A stretch of 64,000 nt of DNA from Microvirga pakistanensis (GTDB lineage Bacteria; Pseudomonadota; Alphaproteobacteria; Rhizobiales; Beijerinckiaceae): assembly GCF_004458765.1 (NCBI RefSeq), contig NZ_SPJX01000652.1, positions 62,001 through 126,000 of the forward strand, given 5' to 3'. The position numbers and the translations under genes are program-made. A model generated the notes under the pieces. The model saw only the letters and a list, made by a program, of their open reading frames with translations, did not search any database and was not told where the DNA came from. Shown here piece by piece: positions 35,767 to 44,783 of the stretch; position 1 is the first letter of the stretch, and each line of letters starts with the position of its first letter.

Positions 35767-36845
35767 CACTAATCGATACTGAAGAACAGATTCTGCTGCG
35801 CGACATGTTGCGCCGCTATTTCACCGATCGTCGCGAAGCCGCCGACCATGCTCGCAATTCCGATGCAGTTCCGGCGCGGGAGGACTGGACGGCTTTGGCA
35901 GAACTCGGCCTGCCCGGCCTTCTTCTGGACGAGGATTGGGGTGGCTCAGGCTGCGGGCCCGCGGAATTGGCGATTGCCGCTGCGGAAATGGGCCGCGCAC
36001 TTTTGCCGCTGCCATATGCGGAATGCGCCGTGATGGCTGCGGGACTGGTGCAGGCCTCGGCGCCATCCGATATCCGAGACAGGGTTCTTGTCGAGATTGC
36101 GAGCGGCGCGGCGCTGGCGGCTTTTGTCGATGGTCGGGGCGGCAAGCTCATCTTGAGCGAAAGTCACATGCTGTCGGGACATGTCCACGAGGTTGCTGGC
36201 GGCATGCTTGCGGACCGTTTTGTCGTGGCTGTCTGCGATCAGGCTGGACAGGAGATGCTTTGGTTGGTCGATGCCGGCTCGCCAGGCGTCAAGCGCTCCG
36301 GATTGCCGCGTGTTGCTGCAGGAGCTGGCCTCAACTTCGAGGACGTCGGCGCCCGGCTTCTGGATCAAGGTGAGGCAGTCCGCTTCGCTCTTGAGAAGGC
36401 CGAAGATCTCACCGCACTTTGCCGTCTTGCTGATACCGTTGGCACGATGGATGAGATGTTGCTGCTGACTGTCGAGCACTTGAACACGAGGCAACAGTTC
36501 GGTCGGGCGCTCGCCACTTTTCAGGTGTTGCAGCATCGTGTGGCGGAGATGTTCACCGAGTTGGAAATGGCACGCAGCATGTTACTCGATCTCGTGGCGC
36601 ATTCGCTGCCGGGTGCCGACCCGGTGCGGCGTCGGCACGCGGTGGCAGCGGCCAAATTGCGGATCGCGTCAGCACTCGACCTGATTGGGCCGGGAGCGAT
36701 CCAGCTGCATGGGGGCATGGGCATGGCTTGGGAGCACCGGGTTGGTCATCTCGTCCGCCGCGCGACCGCGACCGGTTTGCGGCTCGGCGGAGAAAGCGAG
36801 GGGCTTGATCATCTGGCCGCAGCGCCCGCCTTTTTGACAGCATGA
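35763..36845 (+). CDS. acyl-CoA dehydrogenase, small subunit of a probable heteromer
   Basis: 360 residues; the ATG overlaps the stop of the large-subunit gene (ATGA). The C-terminal four-helix part is recognisable (LNTRQQFGRALATFQVLQHRVAEMFTELEMA and QLHGGMGMAWEHRVGHLVRRA). The N-terminal and middle parts lack the usual SEPDAGSD flavin motif. That degeneration is typical of the partner subunit of heterotetrameric acyl-CoA dehydrogenases. Alone it is unlikely to be active. A strong terminator follows at 36860. Confidence 0.82.
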   Translation: MTLIDTEEQILLRDMLRRYFTDRREAADHARNSDAVPAREDWTALAELGLPGLLLDEDWGGSGCGPAELAIAAAEMGRALLPLPYAECAVMAAGLVQASAPSDIRDRVLVEIASGAALAAFVDGRGGKLILSESHMLSGHVHEVAGGMLADRFVVAVCDQAGQEMLWLVDAGSPGVKRSGLPRVAAGAGLNFEDVGARLLDQGEAVRFALEKAEDLTALCRLADTVGTMDEMLLLTVEHLNTRQQFGRALATFQVLQHRVAEMFTELEMARSMLLDLVAHSLPGADPVRRRHAVAAAKLRIASALDLIGPGAIQLHGGMGMAWEHRVGHLVRRATATGLRLGGESEGLDHLAAAPAFLTA

Positions 36846-36859
36846 GCCGACGGAAATGC

Positions 36860-36889
36860 AAATGCCCGCGGTCAAGACCGCGGGCATTT
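36860..36889. terminator. bidirectional terminator hairpin
   Basis: Perfect 14-base arms AAATGCCCGCGGTC and GACCGCGGGCATTT around an AA loop. It lies between the convergent acyl-CoA dehydrogenase and cupin genes. The A/T ends give short U-runs on both strands. Confidence 0.85.
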
Positions 36890-36935
36890 GGTGGGTTGCG
36901 ATCTGTTGGAAGATGCCGCGCACGCGGCATCCTGC

Positions 36936-37445
36936 TCAGCGGATGAACTGATTGACGAAATCTGTGCCCAATCCGACCTTCTCATAATGCCGACGGCACA
37001 TTTCAATACGATCGAAGACGTCGGTATAATTCACGAGGTTTCCCTGTGGATCGAAATACAGCATCGAGCCTGTCACCATGAACCAGGTGATCATCTCCTC
37101 GACATCTTCATCAACGACAAGCGTATGCGTTTCGCCCGGCGGTTCGAAAACATAGCTGCCCTCGGTCGCGATCCAGTCATGCTCGAGATAGCGCCACTTG
37201 CCCTTGATGACGTAGCCGTGAACTGGGCCGGGATGACGATGACAGCTGACGACACCGGCGGCACGCACGCGCAGCAGACTGGTCCAGTAACCTCCCACGG
37301 TGTTCAGAAGTAGCGGTCGAAACCACACATTCGGTTCCATCGGAACCCAGACGCGTTCGTCGTCGGGTTCGGCTTTGAGCACGACCTCAGGAATGATGCC
37401 TGCTGGCTGGCGCTCTGGTGGAACAGGAGGGGGGAATTTGGTCAT
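36936..37445 (-). CDS. cupin dioxygenase-like protein (2,4'-dihydroxyacetophenone dioxygenase / Dke1 type)
   Basis: 169 residues forming one cupin barrel. Candidate metal ligands are His69, His71 and His76 in CHRHPGPVHGYVIKGKWRYLE, with His107 in EPPGETHTL. The PNVWFRPLLLNTVGGYWTSLLRV lead-in resembles the 2,4'-dihydroxyacetophenone dioxygenase family, and acetylacetone-cleaving Dke1 is a related cupin. Family members split a carbon-carbon bond next to a carbonyl using Fe(II) and O2. It diverges from the acyl-CoA ligase across operator site 2. Substrate unknown. Confidence 0.75.
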   Translation of the reverse strand: MTKFPPPVPPERQPAGIIPEVVLKAEPDDERVWVPMEPNVWFRPLLLNTVGGYWTSLLRVRAAGVVSCHRHPGPVHGYVIKGKWRYLEHDWIATEGSYVFEPPGETHTLVVDEDVEEMITWFMVTGSMLYFDPQGNLVNYTDVFDRIEMCRRHYEKVGLGTDFVNQFIR

Positions 37446-37513
37446 TCTGGTCGTCTCCCTAAACCGATGATGCAGTGGCTCGATTCTGTCGTAGATATCG
37501 GCTCGACAAATTT

Positions 37514-37526
37514 AGAACGGCGTTCT
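37514..37526. promoter_or_regulatory. palindromic operator, site 2 of 3
   Basis: AGAACG-G-CGTTCT, extending to TAGAACGGCGTTCTA (37513-37527), in the divergent promoter between the cupin gene (start 37445) and the acyl-CoA ligase (start 37586). It is identical to site 1 (27254-27266) except for the central base. Confidence 0.6.
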
Positions 37527-37585
37527 ACTATCATCGAAGCTGTGCTTGTGCGTCAAGCGAATTCTCCGGAAAGACGAGGAATGAG

Positions 37586-39187
37586 ATGGATTGTCACTCT
37601 ATGATGGACGTTCCGCTGCTGCTGTCATCCATCCTGGACTATGCGGCGGATTGGCATGGGGACACGGAGATCGTGGCACGTCGGATCGACGGATCGATTA
37701 TCCGCAGCAATTATGGACGCACACGGCAGCGTGTTTCGGCTTTTGGTTCTGCCTTAGAAGACCTCGGTGTCGCTCACGGCGAACGCGTTGCAAGCCTGTG
37801 CTGGAATACGCTGGAGCACTTTGAGCTGTTTTACTCGGTGCCGAGCATCGGCGCTGTTCTGCATACGGTCAATCCGCGGCTTTCGGACGATCACATCATT
37901 TATATCTTGAACCATGGTGGGGCGCGTACTCTCGTGTTCGACCCGGAATGCGCACCGATCGTGATGCGTGTCCTGCCGCGCCTCGCCTCCATCCAAAATC
38001 TCATTTTCATAGACGAAGACGGGCCAGTTCCCGACTTTGGCCGCCAAGTGCTGTCCTACGAAAGTCTGATTGCTGCGCATCCAACCGTCGGAGCCTCCCG
38101 TGAGTTTGATGAGCGCTCGGGCGCGGTTCTGTGCTACACGTCGGGAACCACGGGAAATCCCAAGGGCGTGCTCTACACTCATCGCTCGCTCGTTCTCATT
38201 GCTGTCACCAGCATCGCGAAGGATTTCTTCGCGCGTTATGGCAACGGCCAACTGGACACGTACATGCCCATTGCCGGTGTGTTTCACGCCACCGGCTGGA
38301 GCTTTCCGCACACGGCCCCGATCTCCGGAAGTCGGCTGGTGCTTCCGGGGCGTGCCTTTGATGCTGCATCGCTTTGCGAACTGATCGAAACCGAACGGGT
38401 CAACATCATCGGCGCTGTTCCAACGGTGCTGCAGACCATGCGTGAGCATCTGGAGAAGAAAAACCAAGTTCTGGATTCGCTGACCACAATTCTGTGCAGT
38501 GGAGCCCCGGTGCCTGCACCTTTAATCCGGTACTTCGAAGAGGTTCAAGGGGCCGACCTGATCCAGACCTGGGGCATGACGGAATCTCTGTGCTCGAGCC
38601 GCGGTACATTGCGTCCCGGTGCCTCGCTGTTGCCCGCGGAGCAGCGCGTTCTTTCCGGTCGCGCCTCCTGGGGCACGCGAATTCGGATCGCCGATGACAA
38701 TGACGTCGTGCTGCCCAATGACGGCACGACCATTGGTCATCTCCAGGTGCGTGGACCCTGGAGCGCGAACGGCTATTTCAATGAACCGGCAAGCCCGCTC
38801 ACCGATGATGGCTGGCTCAGGACCGGCGACATGGCCACGATCGATGCTACGGGCGGCATTCGTATTCGCGATCGTTCCAAGGACGTCATCAAATCTGGTG
38901 GCGAGTGGATTTCCTCGGTCGAGATAGAGGCTCAGGTCATCAGATTGCCCGGTGTGCGCCATGCGGCAGTCATCGCCATCCCACACCCACGATGGCAGGA
39001 GCGGCCGCTGCTGATCCTGCAGCCTGAAACCGGCGCAACAGTCGACAAAGAGGCTGTTATGGCCCACCTTTCCGAGCGAGTCGCCAAGTGGTGGTTGCCT
39101 GACCGGATCGAGGAGGTCGCGGAAATGCCGCTATCGTCCACAGGCAAGATTCTGAAATCAGAACTTCGCAAGCAGTTTCCCGCATGA
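37586..39187 (+). CDS. AMP-forming acyl-CoA ligase (AlkK/fatty-acid CoA ligase type)
   Basis: 533 residues from the ATG at 37586, with GAGGA upstream. Signature motifs: [19 protein letters not shown] (phosphate loop), [21 protein letters not shown] and the C-terminal [13 protein letters not shown] with the catalytic Lys. It activates a carboxylic acid to its CoA thioester with ATP, the entry step to beta-oxidation. The stop overlaps the thioesterase start by four bases, making a ligase-thioesterase-GldA operon under operator site 2. Confidence 0.92.
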   Translation: MDCHSMMDVPLLLSSILDYAADWHGDTEIVARRIDGSIIRSNYGRTRQRVSAFGSALEDLGVAHGERVASLCWNTLEHFELFYSVPSIGAVLHTVNPRLSDDHIIYILNHGGARTLVFDPECAPIVMRVLPRLASIQNLIFIDEDGPVPDFGRQVLSYESLIAAHPTVGASREFDERSGAVLCYTSGTTGNPKGVLYTHRSLVLIAVTSIAKDFFARYGNGQLDTYMPIAGVFHATGWSFPHTAPISGSRLVLPGRAFDAASLCELIETERVNIIGAVPTVLQTMREHLEKKNQVLDSLTTILCSGAPVPAPLIRYFEEVQGADLIQTWGMTESLCSSRGTLRPGASLLPAEQRVLSGRASWGTRIRIADDNDVVLPNDGTTIGHLQVRGPWSANGYFNEPASPLTDDGWLRTGDMATIDATGGIRIRDRSKDVIKSGGEWISSVEIEAQVIRLPGVRHAAVIAIPHPRWQERPLLILQPETGATVDKEAVMAHLSERVAKWWLPDRIEEVAEMPLSSTGKILKSELRKQFPA

Positions 39188-39723
39188 CGCAGATCAAGAG
39201 ACCCTTGCCGCCGGAGGCCGGTGTGCCGGTACTCGAAACCGTTGTTGCGCCTGAATGGCTGGATCATAATGGACATATGAATGTCGCCGGCTACCTCGTG
39301 GCCTTCGACCGTGCCTGCTGCAAATTCTGCGCCAGTGCCGGCATCGGTCCCGACAGGATAGCTTCCAGCGGCCATACTATTTTTATCGGTCAGGCGAATC
39401 TGGTCTACCGCCGCGAGGTGCATGATGACGATTATCTCGTGATTGCAGCGCGTGTGCGCGGGATGTCGTCGGATCGGTTCATTTTGCATATGGCATTGTA
39501 CAAGCTTGCATCGGACGGGAGTTTCGAGCTGGCGGCGGCATGCGAAGAGCTGGCTGTATGCATCGCCATGAAAACCCGCCGTCCCGCACCTTTCCCGCCT
39601 GCGGTTGGGGCTTGGTTCGCACAAGCTTGTGAGGCAGACGCCAGCCTGCCTGCTCCCCGCATCACACTAGGGCCGGTCAATGTGGCCGCTCGCAGCCGCG
39701 GGAACGGAGAAACAAGGACATGA
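39184..39723 (+). CDS. hotdog-fold thioesterase
   Basis: 179 residues, start overlapping the ligase stop (ATGA). The WLDHNGHMNVAGYLVAFDRA motif is the 4HBT-type active site, with Asp and His next to the long helix. Relatives hydrolyse acyl-CoA or betainyl-CoA thioesters. Placed between a ligase and an alcohol dehydrogenase, it may recycle CoA from dead-end products. Its stop overlaps the next start. Confidence 0.82.
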   Translation: MTQIKRPLPPEAGVPVLETVVAPEWLDHNGHMNVAGYLVAFDRACCKFCASAGIGPDRIASSGHTIFIGQANLVYRREVHDDDYLVIAARVRGMSSDRFILHMALYKLASDGSFELAAACEELAVCIAMKTRRPAPFPPAVGAWFAQACEADASLPAPRITLGPVNVAARSRGNGETRT

Positions 39724-40790
39724 CCATGCGCATTATCGGATTTCCATCGCTATACGTGCAGGGGCCGGGGGCGTTGCGCGAACTGCCGCGCTGCCTTGAC
39801 GCTGTAGCCGGTCGCGGAACACCGGCGGCAATCGTCGACCCATTCGTTGCGCCGCTTTTCCGCGATCTCTCCGACGTCGAAGGCATGAAGGTGATAGAAT
39901 TCGCCGGCGAATGCACGATGGGTGAAATCTCTCGCTTGGTCGCAACGCTGCGAGACGATTCCATCGGTGTCATTCTGGGGGCGGGCGGTGGCAAGGCATT
40001 GGATACGGCCAAGATGGTGGCGCATGAGTTGGGTTTGCCGATAATCATCGCTCCGACCGTCGCTTCAAGTGACGCGCCGACGAGTCGGATTGCTGCCATC
40101 TACGACGATCATCATCGAATCATTTCGGTGCCGCGATTGCGGCGCAATCCCGATGCGGTGATCGTCGATACGGACATCATCAGGAAGGCCCCGGCCCGGT
40201 TCTTCGCGGCCGGCATCGGCGATGCGATAACCAAGAAGTATGAGGTTGCCGAATCCGTCCGCGCCGGGAACCTCAATTTCTTCGACGGTGCGCCTGTCGG
40301 GCTTGCTCTGTTGCTTGCCGAGGAGTGTGGTGCGGTTCTCTACCGAGATGCAGAGGCGGCACTGACTGCGGTGCGCGAGGGGCGTGAAGATCCCGCGATT
40401 GAACGTGTCGTCGAGGCGACCGTGCTTTATTCCGGCCTGGCTTTCGAGGGCGGCGGTCTGTCGGTGGCACATGGCATGCTGCGCGGTCTGACGGCTCGCC
40501 CGGAAACCCTGACGGTTCTACACGGTGAACTGGTCGCCTACGGCGTTCTGGTTCAGGAGGTGCTGGCCGGCTCTCCTCCCGATGAGATTAAGAGACTGCG
40601 AGACTTTCTGACCAGGCTCGGGCTGCCCGTAAGCTTGACGCAGATCGGGTTGGGCAGAGTGGGGCGTGAGGCCATAGATCGCATAGCGGCCATGACATTC
40701 GAGGCGAACTATATCGCGAGCCAGACGGCTGCGAGGGGCATCACTCCGAGCAGCCTTGCTCAGGCCATCGTTGATACCGAAGCTCTCTGA
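39720..40790 (+). CDS. GldA-type glycerol/polyol dehydrogenase
   Basis: 356 residues; the start at 39720 overlaps the thioesterase stop, with Met3 (39726) as an alternative. It is an iron/zinc-containing group III alcohol dehydrogenase: NAD loop GAGGGKALDTAK, IIIAPTVASSDAPTS, metal ligands Asp in GIGDAITKKYE and His in SVAHGMLRGL and VLHGELVAYG. It oxidises a vicinal diol or related alcohol with NAD. It is the last gene of the ligase operon, suggesting that the imported compound carries a glycerol-like hydroxyl. Confidence 0.9.
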   Translation: MTMRIIGFPSLYVQGPGALRELPRCLDAVAGRGTPAAIVDPFVAPLFRDLSDVEGMKVIEFAGECTMGEISRLVATLRDDSIGVILGAGGGKALDTAKMVAHELGLPIIIAPTVASSDAPTSRIAAIYDDHHRIISVPRLRRNPDAVIVDTDIIRKAPARFFAAGIGDAITKKYEVAESVRAGNLNFFDGAPVGLALLLAEECGAVLYRDAEAALTAVREGREDPAIERVVEATVLYSGLAFEGGGLSVAHGMLRGLTARPETLTVLHGELVAYGVLVQEVLAGSPPDEIKRLRDFLTRLGLPVSLTQIGLGRVGREAIDRIAAMTFEANYIASQTAARGITPSSLAQAIVDTEAL

Positions 40791-41526
40791 GGGCGTGCTG
40801 CACGAAGAGTCCAGGAGAGCGGCCTTGATGTGCCCCTGACGTCTGCAGCAACAGGGGCGGCATTCTGCAATTGGTTGGTCGTGGATCCTATCGACGATGG
40901 CCTGAACTCGACGTTCCTTTCGAATGAATCCCGTACAGTGCGGGCCACCTGTATTCGGTGATCTCCCGTCCTCCGACGAACAGATCCCTTGAGTTCACGA
41001 GTGTCCAACTTCCCGAAAGCCCTCTCCTGAGGAGGAAAAGCGCTGGCACGACGAGAAAGCACTCGCCAGGGCGTATTCAGCCCCCGTTTCCTCCTGAGAA
41101 AACGAGAATTTTGCATGCCTGGTATGACGCGCTTGCCCTTCATTTTGGGGATTTGAAGGACTTTGCGCTACGGTTGATGTAAGATTTGCTTGACGGGTTT
41201 AGCATGACCCCTGCATATTGGAACGGCGTTCTAATAATTTTAAGGTGGCGTCAGTCCATCGGGCCATGGCAATGGCACCAGTCGGAGCGTCGCGAAAAGC
41301 GAAGAGGTGTAGGTGCGATGAGGGGCGCCGCCGGTCCCGGTGCGTGTACCGAAGCTAGAGGAGGGTTATCAAGCCGGCACAAACCGAATCCGAAGGCGCC
41401 GTCCAGCCGCGTGGCCGGACGCGATCACCGGTAAGAACACTGCTACAAACTAAGAGCTTATCAATCGTCAGGTGCCGTTGCCTTGTGGAAGTTGGCAGTC
41501 GGAATGCACCGGACAAGGGAGGAAAA
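40791..41526. other. long leader region of the ABC importer operon
   Basis: About 735 bases between gldA-type and substrate-binding-protein genes. Operator site 3 is at 41220-41232. An AAGGGAGGA Shine-Dalgarno ends just before 41527. No gene or RNA was recognised in 40791-41210 or between the operator and the start. Confidence 0.45.
41220..41232. promoter_or_regulatory. palindromic operator, site 3 of 3
   Basis: GGAACG-G-CGTTCT, one base different from the perfect palindrome at site 2. It lies about 295 bases before the importer's first gene. Its flanks (ATATT on the left, AATAATTT on the right) are A/T-rich like those of the other two sites. Confidence 0.5.
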
Positions 41527-42897
41527 ATGGAACAGCTAAAAACGGCCATGGGCCTTCTATCACGACGGAAGACGATGCTTCTCGGCGCCGCTGCCTTGGC
41601 GATGCAGGGGCTTGCTGGGTCCCATGTGGCAGCCCAGGAAAGCGGTGGTGGACTCGGAACCGCAGATTCGCCGGTCCAGCTTCGCATCATCGCGGATGCT
41701 GCTTACGGCAATGCGTGGCAGCAAGTCATGGTACCGAAATTCAATGAGAAATATCCGCATATCAAGGTGACCATCGATCCAGTTCCGTACACGGAACTGC
41801 TGGCGAAGGCCATGCTGGATGCGACCGCGTCCACGCCAACCTATGACATCTTGGTTCTGGACGACCCGTGGACACCTCAGGTGGCGCAGACCGGGGCGCT
41901 GGTGGATCTGCGGAAGGAAACCGCGCAGTGGACTAATGAGGGATATGATTGGGACGACTTCAACGCAGCGCCGCTCGCTGCGACGCAGTGGAAGGGTGTC
42001 CAGTATGGCGTCCCGATGCGCTCCAACATGCTGCTCATGTTTGTGAACAAGACGCTCTACAAGAAGGCCGGCCTGCCTGTTCCGACGCCGGATCTGACAT
42101 GGAAGGAATACCTCGAGCAGGCGCCGAAACTGGTGCAGGACACCAACGGCGATGGCGTGGTCGATGCCTGGGCGATCGGGACCTATTTCAAGCGCGATCC
42201 ACTGACCCCTACGATCTGGCAATCGATCCTGAACTCCGAAGGGGGACGCTTGCTCGACAACGCCGGCAAGCCTGCATTCAATGACGAGATTGGCGTCAAA
42301 GCGCTGGAAACGCATGTCGAGCTGTTGAAATACGCGCCTCCGGGGGCGATTAGCCATGGCTACAGCGAGGCTCTGGCTGCGTTCCGCCAGGGGCAGGTTG
42401 CAACCAGCTTCATGTGGGGCAGTGTCTATCGCAACAGTGCCGTTGATCCTAAAACGACCACCCTCACTCCCGAACAGGTTGGCTTGCAGGTTCTTCCCGT
42501 GGGCGCAAAAATGGGAGGCAGCAACCGCGGCATCGCGAGCGGCACCATTCATGCCAAGAGCAAGAAGAAGGAAGCCGCATGGGCGTTTCTGCAGTGGTTC
42601 AGCTCCAAGGAAGGTGAACTGTACCACGTGAACAACCTTGGCGGCTTCCCGGCTCGGAAATCGACGCTGGCGACGAAGCCGAATGCGGACAACGAATGGA
42701 TGACCCCGGTGTTCGCAGCATTGCAGCAGGGCTTCGATGTCATCGAGGCTGGCGAGATGTGGCGTGTCCGTCACCCCAAGTCGGATGCGGTCCAGCAAGC
42801 CCTGGCTGACGCCGTGGCATCGGCCATCTCCGGTCAGGCCAGCGCAAAAGCTGCCTTGGACGACGCGGCACGGCGTGCCGAGCGTGCACTACGATAA
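41527..42897 (+). CDS. ABC importer substrate-binding protein (CUT1 type)
   Basis: 456 residues from the ATG at 41527, with a perfect AGGGAGGA Shine-Dalgarno. Residues 1-36 form a signal peptide (basic start, hydrophobic LLGAAALAMQGLAGS, then HVAAQE). The mature part is an extracellular solute-binding family 1 protein (FNEKYPHIKVTIDPVPYTELLAKAML, YDILVLDDPW, YGVPMRSNMLLMFVN). It is first in a four-gene importer operon with permeases and an ATPase downstream. CUT1 systems carry oligosaccharides, polyols and glycerol-phosphate-like compounds. Confidence 0.92.
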   Translation: MEQLKTAMGLLSRRKTMLLGAAALAMQGLAGSHVAAQESGGGLGTADSPVQLRIIADAAYGNAWQQVMVPKFNEKYPHIKVTIDPVPYTELLAKAMLDATASTPTYDILVLDDPWTPQVAQTGALVDLRKETAQWTNEGYDWDDFNAAPLAATQWKGVQYGVPMRSNMLLMFVNKTLYKKAGLPVPTPDLTWKEYLEQAPKLVQDTNGDGVVDAWAIGTYFKRDPLTPTIWQSILNSEGGRLLDNAGKPAFNDEIGVKALETHVELLKYAPPGAISHGYSEALAAFRQGQVATSFMWGSVYRNSAVDPKTTTLTPEQVGLQVLPVGAKMGGSNRGIASGTIHAKSKKKEAAWAFLQWFSSKEGELYHVNNLGGFPARKSTLATKPNADNEWMTPVFAALQQGFDVIEAGEMWRVRHPKSDAVQQALADAVASAISGQASAKAALDDAARRAERALR

Positions 42898-42912
42898 GGT
42901 CACGATCCGTCA

Positions 42913-43836
42913 ATGAGCAACGTCAAGACCGAACACCGTCCCGCCAGGCGTTTCCAATCCGAAACGCTTCTCGATCTGGTCAGTCGTTGGGCCTTCATGG
43001 TTCCGGCAGGCCTTATCCTGGTGGCGATGCTGGCTTATCCCATTCTCTATACGCTCGAGATCAGCTTCGCGCTGATTGACCTGTCGACTTTTCAGGTCAC
43101 GGAATGGGTAGGCTGGGAAAACTATGAGTTCGTGCTGAGCGACAGCCGCTTCTGGGCTTCCCTGAAAGTGACCGCCGTCTATCTGGCACTGTCGCTGCCG
43201 CTGCAGATGGTGCTCGGTTTTGGCATCGCATATCTCATCAATGTCGAATGGAAGGGGCGCGGTTTCATCCGCGCCCTGTTCCTGATCCCGATGGTCGTCG
43301 CGCCCGTGGTAGCCGGCGGTGTTTGGAGGATGATGCTCGACCCCCTCTATGGGTTGACCAACTATCTGCTGAGCTTTGTGGGGCTTGGGCCGTATGACTG
43401 GCTGGGCGATTCCTGGCTGGCCATGTTGACCATCGTCATCATCGATACCTGGCGCTGGACACCATTCATCGTTCTAATCGCTACCGCTTCAATCCTGTCG
43501 CTATCGCGCGACATATTTGAGGCGGCAGATATCGATGGTGCCAACTGGTGGACTAAGCTGTGGTCGATCAGCATTCCTTTGCTCCTGCCCATGATCGTAG
43601 CAACCTTCATCGTCCGATGGCTTGGTGCGGTGAAGATGTTCGATATCGCGTTGGCTGCAACCGGCGGCGGCCCAGGAGCGGCGACTCAGGTGATCAACCT
43701 CTATATCTATGAAGAAGCGTTCAGGTCGCTGCATTTCGCCGAATCCGCAGCGATGGCCATGATCGTTCTTGTCGGCACAATGATGCTGACCGGCGTGTTT
43801 CTGCGTGGAAGCCGTAAACTGGAGGATCTGTATTGA
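42913..43836 (+). CDS. ABC importer permease (MalF/UgpA type)
   Basis: 307 residues with six hydrophobic segments. The cytoplasmic EAA loop reads EAADIDGANWWTKLWSISIPLLLP at about residues 197-220, the contact site for the ATPase. It begins 15 bases after the binding-protein stop and overlaps the next permease at its end. It forms a heterodimeric channel with the 43833 product. Confidence 0.93.
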   Translation: MSNVKTEHRPARRFQSETLLDLVSRWAFMVPAGLILVAMLAYPILYTLEISFALIDLSTFQVTEWVGWENYEFVLSDSRFWASLKVTAVYLALSLPLQMVLGFGIAYLINVEWKGRGFIRALFLIPMVVAPVVAGGVWRMMLDPLYGLTNYLLSFVGLGPYDWLGDSWLAMLTIVIIDTWRWTPFIVLIATASILSLSRDIFEAADIDGANWWTKLWSISIPLLLPMIVATFIVRWLGAVKMFDIALAATGGGPGAATQVINLYIYEEAFRSLHFAESAAMAMIVLVGTMMLTGVFLRGSRKLEDLY

Positions 43837-44693
43837 TCAGGAGCAATTCTCCGCGGATGCTCATGCATCGTTTCGCGGTCACGCACAAACTGCGTATCGG
43901 AGGCGGCATTGTCGTTGCACTGCTATTCCTGCTGCCCGTATTCTGGATGGTGCTGACCTCGTTCAAGTTCCAGCGGGATATCTTCACGACGCCGCCGACG
44001 GTGTTCTTCACCCCCACGCTCGAGAACTACAGCAACTATCTTCAACGCAGCAGCATTCCCTATCAGATGCTGAATACGGCCATTGTGGCCTTCGGGTCCG
44101 GGCTGATCTCGATTTTTACGGGTGCCATGGCGGGATATGCCTTGGCGCGGCTGCGCATCCGCGGAGCAGGCCTTCTTGGAGTGCTGATCCTGATGTCGCG
44201 TGGAGTGCCTCCGATCGCGCTCGCGGTGCCCATGTTCCTCGTCGGCCGCAGCCTCGGGCTGATCGACAAGCACATTTTCCTGATCCTCGCCTATTGCACC
44301 TTCCTGATCCCTTACGTCATGTGGCTGATGCGGAGCTTCTTCATCGCTTTGCCGAAGGAGCTTGAGGAATCAGCCATGATCGACGGCTGCAGTCGGTTTG
44401 GTGCTTTCTTCAAGATCATCGTGCCGATCTCGCTGCCGGGGCTCCTGTCGACGCTGATCTTCTGCGTCATCCTGGCATGGGAGGAGCTTTTGTTCGCTAT
44501 CGTGCTGACCAATCGTGTCGCAAGCACCGTGCCGGTCGCTATCGCGAATATCGCCGGCGACACGGTCAACGGAGCGAATTGGGGAGCATTGACCGCGGTC
44601 GGCACCATGACGGTGATTCCAGTCGTGATCTTCGCGCTTCTGGTGCAGAAATGGCTGATTCAAGGATTGGCCGACGGTGCGACCAAAGGGTGA
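43833..44693 (+). CDS. ABC importer permease (MalG/UgpE type)
   Basis: 286 residues from a TTG start that overlaps the previous stop (TTGA) and is preceded by a perfect GGAGG seven bases away. The first ATG in frame is eight codons later. Six hydrophobic segments; the EAA loop reads LEESAMIDGCSRFGAFFKIIVPISLPG at about residues 175-201. It is the second channel subunit of the importer. Confidence 0.92.
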   Translation: MIRSNSPRMLMHRFAVTHKLRIGGGIVVALLFLLPVFWMVLTSFKFQRDIFTTPPTVFFTPTLENYSNYLQRSSIPYQMLNTAIVAFGSGLISIFTGAMAGYALARLRIRGAGLLGVLILMSRGVPPIALAVPMFLVGRSLGLIDKHIFLILAYCTFLIPYVMWLMRSFFIALPKELEESAMIDGCSRFGAFFKIIVPISLPGLLSTLIFCVILAWEELLFAIVLTNRVASTVPVAIANIAGDTVNGANWGALTAVGTMTVIPVVIFALLVQKWLIQGLADGATKG

Positions 44694-44783
44694 CCTGCTC
44701 ATTCAGTGACATCTGGACGGAACCATCTGCCTGCAACGACGGCGCAGGTTCCGTTCTTACCAAAACGTCGGAAGGAATATGAC

